Made by a program: the position numbers and the translations under genes. A stretch of 64,000 bases of DNA from Streptomyces virginiae (GTDB lineage: Bacteria; Actinomycetota; Actinomycetes; Streptomycetales; Streptomycetaceae): assembly GCF_000720455.1 (NCBI RefSeq), contig NZ_JOAK01000029.1:7680-71679 (forward strand), in the 5' to 3' direction. Below are positions 53,016 through 59,760 of the stretch, piece after piece; position 1 is the first letter of the stretch; every line of letters starts with the position of its first letter. Below the pieces are notes generated by a model, which saw nothing but the letters and a program-made list of their open reading frames with translations, was not told the DNA's origin and did not search any database.

Positions 53016-53327
53016 GTGTCCCTCAAGCCGAGCGCAACGATCCGATACACCGCGATGCGCCTGGGCGTCTTCGTCGGCTGCCTCGCCGTCGTCGCCGTCC
53101 TCGTCCGGCTCGGCTGGGTGCCCGCCGGTCTCGGCGACGCCAACGGCGCCTGGGTCGTGCTGCTCGCCCTCGTCCTCTCCGCCCCGCTCTCCTTCATCCT
53201 CCTGCGCAAGCAGCGCGACGAGATGTCCGCGCAGATCTCCGGGCGCGTCGCGGGTGCGAAGGAGAAGCTCGCCGCCAACCGCAGCCAGGAGGACCAGGCG
53301 GACGACGCGGCGCGCGTCGGGTCGTAA
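53016..53327 (+). CDS. DUF4229 small membrane protein
   Basis: 103-aa protein with two transmembrane helices (LGVFVGCLAVVAVLVRLGWVP; GAWVVLLALVLSAPLSFILL) and a charged C-terminal tail (RKQRDEMSAQISGRVAGAKEKLAANRSQEDQADD). SATIRYTAMRLGVF and LSFILLRKQRDEMS are typical of DUF4229, a conserved actinobacterial family located near menaquinone genes. GTG with GAGAAGGGG upstream. Function unknown; possibly a membrane scaffold. Confidence 0.88.
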   Translation: MSLKPSATIRYTAMRLGVFVGCLAVVAVLVRLGWVPAGLGDANGAWVVLLALVLSAPLSFILLRKQRDEMSAQISGRVAGAKEKLAANRSQEDQADDAARVGS

Positions 53328-53357
53328 GGCCCCAGTTGGCTTCATCACACATCGAAC

Positions 53358-53396
53358 CGCCCCAGCACCGGGAATACCGCCCGTAACGCTGGGGCG
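53358..53396 (+). terminator. Hairpin terminator after DUF4229
   Basis: CGCCCCAGC and GCTGGGGCG form a 9-bp stem around a 21-nt loop, followed by TTGGTGTTTT, the closest thing to a T-tract in this window. Confidence 0.75.
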
Positions 53397-53440
53397 TTGG
53401 TGTTTTCCGGGTCCGCGCAAGAGGGCCCCGCGCGCCGCTG

Positions 53441-53472
53441 TCTCAAAGGGCCCCTTTGAGATTCTCAAAGGA
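53441..53472. promoter_or_regulatory. Three alternating TCTCAAAGG half-sites upstream of leader peptide
   Basis: TCTCAAAGGG at 53441, its reverse complement CCCTTTGAGA at 53452, and TCTCAAAGGA at 53463: three 10-bp elements at an exact 11-bp step. As DNA they form overlapping dyads on one helix face. As RNA the middle element could pair with either neighbour; the third contains the ribosome site of the leader peptide (AAAGGAG). Confidence 0.65.
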
Positions 53473-53483
53473 GAAGTGTTAGC

Positions 53484-53594
53484 GTGTTCAACATGTTGAC
53501 CACAGCTGCGCACCCGATGATCACGAGCGTTCCGCTCGTGACGCGCCTGCACGTCGACCTCTGCCGCCGCGCGTCCGCGGCCTGTTGCTGTTGA
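53484..53594 (+). CDS. Polycysteine leader peptide (putative cysteine-responsive attenuator uORF)
   Basis: 36-aa frame reading VFNMLTTAAHPMITSVPLVT then RLHVDLCRRASAACCC-stop. The block SVPLVTRLHVDLCRRASA is the conserved core of actinobacterial leader peptides and the three terminal Cys codons fit the polycysteine uORFs shown in mycobacteria to couple ribosome stalling at low Cys-tRNA to expression of downstream sulfur genes. GTG is 7 nt from AAAGGAGAAG; the in-frame ATG three codons later is too far from it. It ends 110 bp before the symporter start. Regulation here is inferred by analogy. Confidence 0.82.
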   Translation: MFNMLTTAAHPMITSVPLVTRLHVDLCRRASAACCC

Positions 53595-53704
53595 GCTGAA
53601 TCGATACAGCAGCGGTCCGGGCCGGCCCTTCCTGGCTGCTGCCGCACCGCAACACCACGCAGAACCACCCCCCTCACTTCGTGCGCCACCTCCGGAGAGT
53701 GTCC

Positions 53705-55036
53705 GTGTCCGCGACCCCACAGGCCCCTGCCAAGGCCTCGTTCAAGTTCCCCTTCTGGGCCCAGATCGTCGCCGGTCTGGCCCTCGGCGTCCTCTTCGGC
53801 TGGATAGCCCGCAGCCAGGACGTCAGCTGGCTCGCCACCACCCTGGAGAAGACCGGCGACATCTTCGTCCAGCTGCTCAAGCTGGCCATCGCCCCGCTCG
53901 TCTTCTTCGCGATCCTGGTGTCGATCACCAATCTGCGGAAGGTGAACAACGCGGCGCGCCTCGCCTCCCGCACCCTCCTCTGGTTCATGATCACCTCGCT
54001 GATCGCGGTCGGCATCGGCATCGGCATCGGCCTGCTGACGGACCCCGGCGCGGGCACCGGCCTCACCGCCGCCGACGGCAAGGACCCGAAGAAGACCGGC
54101 TCCTGGATCGACTTCCTGACCGGCATCGTGCCCACCGACATCGTCACGCCGTTCACCGAGCTGAAGGTCCTTCAGATCGTCTTCCTGGCCGTCGTCGCCG
54201 GCATCGCCGCCCTCCAGCTCGGCGCCAAGGCCAAGCCGGTCCTCGACCTCGCCGAATCCGCCCTGGAACTCCTCCAGAAGGCCCTGTGGTGGGTCATCCG
54301 CCTCGCCCCGATCGGCACCGTCGGCCTCATCGGCACCGCGATCGCCACGTACGGCTGGGACCTGATCGGCAAGTACGCCACCTTCACCGCCGACATCTAC
54401 ATCGGCTGCGCCCTGGTGCTGTTCGGCGTCTACCCGCTGCTGCTCGCGACGGTCGCCAAGGTCAACCCGATCCAGTTCTTCAAGGGCGCCTGGCCCGCCA
54501 TCCAGCTGGCCTTCGTCTCCCGCTCCTCCGTCGGCACCATGCCCGTCACCCAGAAGGTCACCGAACGCCTCGGCGTCCCGAAGGAGTACGCCTCCTTCGC
54601 CGTCCCGTTCGGCGCCACCACCAAGATGGACGGCTGCGCCGCGATCTACCCGGCGCTCGCCGCGATCTTCATCGCGCAGATCTTCGACGTGCAGCTGGGC
54701 ATCAAGGAGTACCTCCTCATCGTCTTCGTCTCGGTCATCGGCTCCGCCGCGACGGCCGGCCTGACGGGCGCGACCGTCATGCTGACGCTGACCCTCTCCA
54801 CCCTGGGCCTCCCCCTCGCGGGCGTCGGCCTGCTGATGGCGATCGACCCGATCCTCGACATGATGCGCACCGCCACGAACGTCGCAGGCCAGGCCCTGGT
54901 GCCGGTCATCGTCTCGGCCCGCGAGGGCATCCTGGACAAGGAGGCCTACGCGACGGCCTCGGGCTCCCCGCTGGACGAGCCCGCCGCCCCGCCCGTCGTC
55001 GACGCCACGCCGCAGCCGGCCGCCGCGACCGCCTGA
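53705..55036 (+). CDS. Dicarboxylate/amino acid:cation symporter (DAACS)
   Basis: 443-aa secondary transporter of the DctA/GltP fold. Features: FPFWAQIVAGLALGVLFGW at TM1, FVQLLKLAIAPLVFFAILVSI, HP1 with SRSSVGTMPVTQKVTERLGVP (the serine-rich re-entrant loop), ASFAVPFGATTKMDGCAAIYPALAAIFIAQ (the NMDGT-type substrate and Na+ region, here KMDGCA), and HP2/TM8 with DPILDMMRTATNVAGQ. GTG chosen since CGGAGA precedes it at 6 nt. The polycysteine leader upstream suggests the substrate is cystine, cysteine or another sulfur compound, although sequence alone fits a dicarboxylate or glutamate carrier. A strong terminator follows. Confidence 0.88.
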   Translation: MSATPQAPAKASFKFPFWAQIVAGLALGVLFGWIARSQDVSWLATTLEKTGDIFVQLLKLAIAPLVFFAILVSITNLRKVNNAARLASRTLLWFMITSLIAVGIGIGIGLLTDPGAGTGLTAADGKDPKKTGSWIDFLTGIVPTDIVTPFTELKVLQIVFLAVVAGIAALQLGAKAKPVLDLAESALELLQKALWWVIRLAPIGTVGLIGTAIATYGWDLIGKYATFTADIYIGCALVLFGVYPLLLATVAKVNPIQFFKGAWPAIQLAFVSRSSVGTMPVTQKVTERLGVPKEYASFAVPFGATTKMDGCAAIYPALAAIFIAQIFDVQLGIKEYLLIVFVSVIGSAATAGLTGATVMLTLTLSTLGLPLAGVGLLMAIDPILDMMRTATNVAGQALVPVIVSAREGILDKEAYATASGSPLDEPAAPPVVDATPQPAAATA

Positions 55037-55054
55037 GCCGCCGGCCTTCCCCCT

Positions 55055-55094
55055 CGCCGCAGCCCCCGCCCCCGTCCGGGCGGGGGCTGCGGCG
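55055..55094. terminator. Strong convergent terminator
   Basis: 17-bp perfect stem (CGCCGCAGCCCCCGCCC with GGGCGGGGGCTGCGGCG) and 6-nt CCGTCC loop between the symporter and the converging minus-strand operon. Confidence 0.88.
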
Positions 55095-55110
55095 TTCCGT
55101 TCCCGCGGTG

Positions 55111-55449
55111 TCAGACCGTTCGGGCGCGGAAGTAGGCGATCGTCGCGATCAGGACGGGGGCGGCGAACCACCAGCGGCCCATCGTGCGGCGGTAGAGCGG
55201 GGTGATGGTGATCAGCAGGCCCAGCAGGCACAGGAAGACCGAGAAGCCGCCCATGAACCGGGCGTCCTCACGCACCTGGTCGTACGGCGAGTCCGGGCGC
55301 ATGACCAGGGCGATGTAGCAGGCGTACACCGCGGGGACGTAGAGCACCACGAGCGGGATGCCGAGCACCCAGCGCAGGCAGCCGCGGTCCTCGGGCAGGT
55401 CGACGTCCTCGCGGGGCAGCCTCAGCCGAGCGTCTCGATACGAACCCAC
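55111..55449 (-). CDS. Small two-to-three-helix membrane protein, paralogue of upstream gene
   Basis: 112-aa protein: LRWVLGIPLVVLYVPAVYACYIALVMRP (TM1), FMGGFSVFLCLLGLLITITPLYRR (TM2), MGRWWFAAPVLIATIAYFRART (TM3). It aligns along its length with the preceding 106-aa protein (R-WV-G-PL-L, FL-L-GLLITI-P--RR--G-WWFA-P-LI--IA--R), so they arose by duplication. GTG start lies inside the 3' end of the upstream gene (28-bp overlap), implying coupling. Last gene of the WXG100-like operon; possibly an immunity or envelope partner of the lysozyme-like protein. Confidence 0.75.
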   Translation of the reverse strand: MGSYRDARLRLPREDVDLPEDRGCLRWVLGIPLVVLYVPAVYACYIALVMRPDSPYDQVREDARFMGGFSVFLCLLGLLITITPLYRRTMGRWWFAAPVLIATIAYFRARTV

Positions 55450-55742
55450 GCGATCACCCCCAGTACGAGCGGCGGCGCGAACCACCACGGGCCCAGCGCC
55501 CTGCGGACGGGCGGGACGAGCGTGAGCAGGATCCCGATCAGGCCCAGGAAGAGGGAGAGGAAGACGGCCGCCGCCGTCCCCTCGTAGCCCTGGTGGTCCC
55601 ACTCGGCCTGCGGGCCGCGGGCCACGGCGGCGTAGACGAGGAGGGCGTTCAGCGCGTGCACGAGGGCGAGGGGGAGCCCGAACACCCAGCGCACCCACCG
55701 TCGGTCCCCGGCCGGGACGGTCGTCCCGCGGCCGTCTGTCAT
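55422..55742 (-). CDS. Small membrane protein (paralogue pair, first copy)
   Basis: 106-aa membrane protein with three hydrophobic segments (WVRWVFGLPLALVHALNALLVYAAV; AAAVFLSLFLGLIGILLTLVPPVRR; LGPWWFAPPLVLGVIAWVRIE). A short polar N-terminus (MTDGRGTTVPAGDRR) faces the cytoplasm by the positive-inside rule. It overlaps the lysozyme-like gene stop by 4 bp (ATGA) and is overlapped by its paralogue. No known family is recognised; position suggests a partner for the upstream secreted protein. Confidence 0.75.
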   Translation of the reverse strand: MTDGRGTTVPAGDRRWVRWVFGLPLALVHALNALLVYAAVARGPQAEWDHQGYEGTAAAVFLSLFLGLIGILLTLVPPVRRALGPWWFAPPLVLGVIAWVRIETLG

Positions 55743-57130
55743 CGCATCGCGTCCTTCACCTTGCCGAGAGCCTCGCCGAAATCGTCGCCGTAGTCCTGGG
55801 CCTTGCCCGACTGCCAGTACGGGCCGCCGTTGTAGCGGGCGGCGATCTCCCGCATCTGGGCGTCGGTCAGCTGCTCGGCGGGCACGTCGGCGTACCCCGC
55901 CTCGGCCTTGATCTGGGCCAGGAAGCCCGCGGCGATGAACGCATTCTGCTGGGGGTCCTGCAGCGACTCCTCCACCAGGTCCCGCTGGGCGTCCGTGAGG
56001 TGCGCCGGATCGTAGCCGAGCACCTCGGCGCCCCGGCGCAGCTGGATCGCGATCGGGCCGAAGGAGGTCTCGTCGGGCGTGCCGCCCAGCCGCCAGGGAA
56101 GGTCCCGCGCCGGCACCGGGCTCAGCGGCGAGTCGGCCGCGCGCCGCACGGTGTCGGTGAGGTCGTCGGTGAACCCGTACTGGCCGCCGATCTCCTTCCA
56201 GGCGATGCCCGCCAGGAGTTCGTCCGGCACCCCGGAGTGCCGGGCGGCGGCCCGGAGGACCTCCTTGTTGTGGGAGATCCAGCGGGCCCGTTCCCCGTCG
56301 TCGCCCGGCGGGTGCCAGTAGCTGTCGTCCGCCTGCGGCAAGGACGAGATCCGCATCCGGATGTTCCGCAGCGCGGGGGACATCGCGGCGTCGCCGGGCG
56401 CCGCCGCCGTCTCCCGCTTCGGGCCGCTGCCGGGCAGGTGCGTCAGCGGGGAGGCGGCGGCCTCCGCGGCCTCCCGGCGGATGTCCGCCATCGCCGCGTA
56501 CAGGTCGGGGCGCGCCCCGCCGACCGGCACCTTGAACTCGGGGAGCAGCTCGTACGCCTGCTTCAGCGCGTGCACGCAGGTGGCGCGGGCCTCCGCCTCG
56601 ACGGTCCTGGCCAGGTGGAAGCTGCCGCCCGCCGCGTCGTGGAGCCGGTCCGCCTCCTCCCGGATGTCGTCGACGTCCATCGTGGCCTCGGCCAGGAAGT
56701 CCAGGAAACCGGTCGTGGCGCGCATGTCCTCCCACCGGCGCATCGGCTCGGCGGCCCGCGCGACCTTGGTGACGGCCACGCCCTTGGTGTCGATGAGCGC
56801 GGCGAGCGCCCGCTCGGTGTGCTTGCCGTTGCGGTAGTGGGACTTGGCGGTGGTGACGGCGGCGGCATAGGCGTTCAGGGCGCTCGCGGCCCTGTCGTAG
56901 CCCTCGGCCATCTGGGCGACGAGCAGGCGCGCCTCGGTGAGGCGCGCGGTGTACGCGTGGCTGCCCTCGCTCTCCCACTCGGTACGGGTCTCCGCGCGCC
57001 GGGCCGGTTCGCCGACCTGTACGAGGAGGTCGCGCAGTCGGCGGAACTCGGCGGCGTTCCGCTCGATGAGGGGCGGATTGCACTCTTCCAGGAACGCGAC
57101 GTCCTCGCGGTGGCTGAGCCCGCTGCTCAC
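55739..57130 (-). CDS. Helical (WXG100-like) protein with C-terminal lysozyme/transglycosylase-like domain
   Basis: 463-aa protein lacking a Sec signal. The N-terminal ~230 residues are all-helical (VAFLEECNPPLIERNAAEFRRLRDLLVQVGEPARRAETRTEWESEGSHAYTARLTEARLLVAQMAEGYDRAASALNAYAAAVTTAKSHYRNGKHTERAL), the pattern of EsxA-like/LXG type VII secretion substrates. The C-terminal ~190 residues look like a soluble lytic transglycosylase fold: LRAAARHSGVPDELLAGIAWKEIGGQYGF with a plausible catalytic Glu, FGPIAIQLRRGAEVLGYDPA, QQNAFIAAGFLAQIKAEAGYAD and IAARYNGGPYW (the Ala-Arg-Tyr-Asn-Gly-Gly of SLT enzymes). It probably cleaves peptidoglycan after export by a type VII-like route. GTG overlaps the WXG100-like gene. 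Confidence 0.75.
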   Translation of the reverse strand: MSSGLSHREDVAFLEECNPPLIERNAAEFRRLRDLLVQVGEPARRAETRTEWESEGSHAYTARLTEARLLVAQMAEGYDRAASALNAYAAAVTTAKSHYRNGKHTERALAALIDTKGVAVTKVARAAEPMRRWEDMRATTGFLDFLAEATMDVDDIREEADRLHDAAGGSFHLARTVEAEARATCVHALKQAYELLPEFKVPVGGARPDLYAAMADIRREAAEAAASPLTHLPGSGPKRETAAAPGDAAMSPALRNIRMRISSLPQADDSYWHPPGDDGERARWISHNKEVLRAAARHSGVPDELLAGIAWKEIGGQYGFTDDLTDTVRRAADSPLSPVPARDLPWRLGGTPDETSFGPIAIQLRRGAEVLGYDPAHLTDAQRDLVEESLQDPQQNAFIAAGFLAQIKAEAGYADVPAEQLTDAQMREIAARYNGGPYWQSGKAQDYGDDFGEALGKVKDAMR

Positions 57131-57579
57131 TTGCACTCCGGTGGTACGTACTGCCCCGAGGAGAGGAGGCCGGCGAGGAAGGCGCGGGCGGTGTCGTCGT
57201 CCACGCGGGCGAAGGCGGTGCCGGTGGTCTTCAGACGGGTGGCGAGGCCGGCGAAGAGGGCGACGGTGTCCTTGAACTGGTCGTCGGCGAAGGCGGCGAA
57301 GCGCAGGGCCTGTGCGGCGACTTCGGTGTGGGCGCGGGGTGCGCGGGCCATGGTGCTCGCGTCGCCGTCGGGGCGGCCCTCGTGGAGGAGGGCGGCGATC
57401 TCGATCAGGAGGTTCGCGTTGCCGTTGATGGAGGAGGAGCCGGCGACCAGGGTCCCGGCGGGACCGCCGCCGCCCGTGCCGGGTGCCACGTGGTCCAGCC
57501 GCACGGCGGGAGTCTCCCCGGCCTGTTCCCCGGCCAGGGCTGCGGCTTTGTGCTCCGCCCATTCCACGTCGAACGTCAT
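57127..57579 (-). CDS. WXG100-like small helical protein
   Basis: 150-aa helical protein (MTFDVEWAEHKAAALAGEQA ... ANLLIEIAALLHEGRPDGDA ... VAAQALRFAAFADDQFKDTVALFAGLATRLKTTGTAFARVDDDTARAFLAGLLSS). The two-helix layout with a Gly/Ser loop (GTGGGGPAGTLVAGSSSINGNAN) resembles secretion-partner proteins of the ESX/WXG100 superfamily, though a strict WXG is absent. First gene of the four-gene operon; ATG follows GGGGGGAACGAG. An inverted repeat lies just upstream. Family membership is tentative. Confidence 0.65.
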   Translation of the reverse strand: MTFDVEWAEHKAAALAGEQAGETPAVRLDHVAPGTGGGGPAGTLVAGSSSINGNANLLIEIAALLHEGRPDGDASTMARAPRAHTEVAAQALRFAAFADDQFKDTVALFAGLATRLKTTGTAFARVDDDTARAFLAGLLSSGQYVPPECK

Positions 57580-57595
57580 CTCGTTCCCCCCGACC

Positions 57596-57616
57596 TGACC
57601 CACATGTGCTGGGTCA
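57596..57616. promoter_or_regulatory. Inverted repeat upstream of WXG100-like operon
   Basis: TGACCCA-catgtgc-TGGGTCA: perfect 7-bp arms, 7-nt spacer, ending 17 bp before the start codon. Downstream of a possible TATTAG -10 box on the minus strand, a position suited to repression. Confidence 0.5.
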
Positions 57617-57701
57617 TGTGCATGCTAATACGAGGAAAACGGGCCCCCCGGTTCCGGATCCCCGATCGGTGCCGCAGGTCCGGGCCGGCCGGCCCCGGGC
57701 G

Positions 57702-58268
57702 TCAGTCCTGGGCGCTCCGCAGGACGACGACGCGGTCGGGCCGGCCGAGCGCTCCGGACCCGCCCCGGTGCTGCGGCGGGGCGAGTCCGTCGACGTACCG
57801 GCCGAAGAGGCCTTCCGCATGGTCCGCGAAGAGGCAGCGGTCGGCGTAGCGCCGGCCCTGGTGGTACCACTCCTGCCGGACCACCCGCATGCGCAGGACG
57901 CGCTCGAACCAGTCGGCCGCGAGCGCGGCGAGTTCGCGGGGGGTGCCGGTGGCGTCCAGTGCCAGCGGGGTGCGCGGCTCCGGCAGCCAGTAGAAGTGCT
58001 CGTCGAGGTGGTCGCCGCGGAGCGTGGAGCCGGTCAGACGCAGACCGGCGAGCGGCGGCCAGCCGTTCGGCCCGTCCCCGAGGCCCACGCAGGCCACCAG
58101 CAGCGAGTCGTCCTCGGGTTTGGCCACCCAGCTGACGGCGCGCGGGACCGTCCGGAGCGGCCACGCCGTGGCGCGTTCGCGCAGCACCGCCGTGAAGGCG
58201 CGTTCTTCGGGGCCCAGTTCGCGCTCCGTCTCGGGGTCGTCGCTCACGAACCACGGGTCTGCCGGCAT
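57702..58268 (-). CDS. Hypothetical soluble protein
   Basis: 188-aa protein with no recognised domain. It reads MPADPWFVSDDPETERELGP, then PLRTVPRAVSWVAKPEDDSLLVACVGLGDGPNGWPPLAGLRLTGSTLRGDHLDEHFYWLPEPRTPLALDATGTPRELAALAADWFERVLRMRVVRQEWYHQGRRYADRCLFAD. The AADWFERVLRRPVVRQEW style is common in Streptomyces hypotheticals that may be associated with conflict or toxin loci. ATG chosen at the first conserved-looking Met; the longer frame adds unlikely residues. No membrane span or signal. Confidence 0.65.
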   Translation of the reverse strand: MPADPWFVSDDPETERELGPEERAFTAVLRERATAWPLRTVPRAVSWVAKPEDDSLLVACVGLGDGPNGWPPLAGLRLTGSTLRGDHLDEHFYWLPEPRTPLALDATGTPRELAALAADWFERVLRMRVVRQEWYHQGRRYADRCLFADHAEGLFGRYVDGLAPPQHRGGSGALGRPDRVVVLRSAQD

Positions 58269-58340
58269 GCGGTCACTGTGGCACGGGGTCGGGGTGTGCG
58301 AGACGAGGGGTCGCCGGGCCGCTGGGGACCGCGATCCGGC

Positions 58341-58740
58341 GTGCTCAGACGCATAGAACACTCAAGGACCGGGGGAAAGGACCAACCGACCAAACCAAAC
58401 CCGGCCCGCGTCGCTCGGACGTCCGGCATTCGGCCCGGGACCGCCCGATCCGGTGTCATCCACGTCAACTCGCCGCACGCGACTCACTTCACCGTGCTCG
58501 GCAACCACCTGCTCCAGCACCCCGGGCTGTCGGCGACCGCGGTCGGGCTCGCCGCCCACATCCAGTCGCTGCCGGAGGGCACCCCGGTCGGCGTGAAGGC
58601 GCTGGCCGCCCGCTTCCGGGAGGGCGAGGTGCGGATCGCCTCCGCGCTGCGGGAGCTGGAGCGGTACGGCTACCTGGAGCGGCGGCGCGAGCGCGGAAAT
58701 CCGCGCGCGGGGAAGGCGGACCGGATGCCAGGGTGCGGCA
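58341..58740 (+). pseudogene. 3'-truncated winged-helix/HTH protein gene
   Basis: The frame encodes [87 protein letters not shown], which closely resembles the N-terminal helix-turn-helix of a common Streptomyces replication-initiator-like HTH family (GNHLAQH..LS..AIGLA.HIQSLP.G). Intact members continue for 150-250 residues. Here the similarity stops at about 58715 and the frame runs antiphase through the DUF4291 gene, so the 3' part was lost or replaced. GTG at 58341 is a possible start without a strong ribosome site. Confidence 0.6.
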
Positions 58741-59376
58741 ATGGCATCCCAGCATCAGGTCCGCGCCGACCACGACGCCCGCACGATCGTCGTCTACCAG
58801 GCGTACGCGCCCGCCATCGCCGACCCGGCGCTGCGGGCGGGCCGCTTCGTCGAGCCGTTCTCGTTCCACCGGATGACGTGGATCAAGCCGTCGTTCATGT
58901 GGCTGATGCACCGCAGCAACTGGGCCCGAAAGCCCGGTCAGGAGCGCGTGCTCGCGGTGCGGATGACGCGCCAGGGCTTCGAGGAGGCCCTGTCCCGGGC
59001 CGTACTCACCACCGCGGACCCGGCGGCGGTGGCCCGGGCTGCCGTGCACGTCCAGTGGGACCCGGAGCGCTCGCCGCGCGGGACGGCGCTGAACCACTAC
59101 AGCATCCAGGTCGGCATCGGCCGCCATCTGATCCGTACGTTCAACGACGACTGGATCGTCAGCCTCACCGACCTCACCCCGCAGGTCCGCAAGGCCGCGT
59201 CGCTGCTGCAGGCCGGGCAGGCCGCCAAGGCCCGGAGGCTGTTTCCCGCGGAGCGCGTCTACCCGCTTCCGCCGGCGCTGGAAGACCGCCTGTGCCGAGG
59301 CGGGCCGCCTGCGCCGAGGCGGGCCGCCTGCGCCGCGCCGTACAGCACCGTGAGCCGTCGGCTGAAGGACTGTTGA
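58741..59376 (+). CDS. DUF4291 domain protein
   Basis: 211-aa protein. Family landmarks: [80 protein letters not shown], then [49 protein letters not shown]4291 is widespread in actinobacteria and fungi; its reaction is unknown. The last ~35 residues ([28 protein letters not shown]) come from a 19-bp tandem repeat and look like an aberrant tail, since family members usually end in a PxxxP-like segment near [13 protein letters not shown]. It begins at the breakpoint of the HTH pseudogene. Confidence 0.82.
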   Translation: MASQHQVRADHDARTIVVYQAYAPAIADPALRAGRFVEPFSFHRMTWIKPSFMWLMHRSNWARKPGQERVLAVRMTRQGFEEALSRAVLTTADPAAVARAAVHVQWDPERSPRGTALNHYSIQVGIGRHLIRTFNDDWIVSLTDLTPQVRKAASLLQAGQAAKARRLFPAERVYPLPPALEDRLCRGGPPAPRRAACAAPYSTVSRRLKDC

Positions 59377-59390
59377 ACAAAGGAAGTTGA

Positions 59391-59413
59391 TGGTGCTAGC
59401 TTCAATAGCACCA
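59391..59413. promoter_or_regulatory. GntR/YtrA-type operator overlapping start codon
   Basis: TGGTGCTA-gcttcaa-TAGCACCA: perfect 8-bp arms with a 7-nt spacer. The right arm ends on the A of the GntR start codon. TTGAAC at 59373 and TAGCTT at 59397 (18-bp apart) look like -35/-10 boxes, making the mRNA leaderless and the operator an autorepression site. Confidence 0.65.
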
Positions 59414-59760
59414 TGCTGCTGAGGCTGAACACCGCTGACCACCGCCCCCTGCACGAGCAGGTCGCCGGAGCCGTGCGGCGCGCCATCGCCGAGGGCGAGT
59501 GCGCGCCCGGCGACCGGCTGCCGCCCGCCCGCGACCTGTCGCAGGCGCTGGGCGTCAACACCAACACCGTGCTGCGGGGCCTGCGCGCCCTGCGCGACGA
59601 GGGGTTGCTGGAGTTCCGGCGCGGCCGCGGGGTGACCGTGGCCGGTGGTGCGGACCGGCGCTCCGAGCTGTTGGAGCGCGTACGCGCACTGGTGGCGGAC
59701 GGCGCGCGCCTGGGCTACGGCAAGGCCGATCTCATCGAAATGATCAAGGAGGTGCCATGA
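59413..59760 (+). CDS. GntR family regulator, YtrA subfamily
   Basis: 115-aa short GntR protein. RPLHEQVAGAVRRAIAEGECAPGDRLPPARDLSQALGVNTNTVLRGLRALRDEGLLEFRRGRGVTVAGGA is the winged helix-turn-helix; the remaining ~40 residues form the short helical dimerisation tail of the YtrA type (LLERVRALVADGARLGYGKADLIEMIKEV), with no ligand domain. YtrA members typically repress membrane or ABC-transport operons encoded next to them. The stop overlaps the DUF1648 start by 4 bp, and the operator at the start codon indicates self-control. Confidence 0.92.
   Translation: MLLRLNTADHRPLHEQVAGAVRRAIAEGECAPGDRLPPARDLSQALGVNTNTVLRGLRALRDEGLLEFRRGRGVTVAGGADRRSELLERVRALVADGARLGYGKADLIEMIKEVP

Noticed and set aside
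53705..55036. Naming the symporter tcyP outright
   Set aside because: The leader suggests sulfur control, but the substrate-region sequence (KMDGCAAIYPA) is not a clear match to characterised TcyP, so the specific name was withheld.
54286..55587. 433-aa plus-strand frame after the symporter start
   Set aside because: Out-of-phase shadow of the symporter running across a strong terminator into antisense of the downstream operon.
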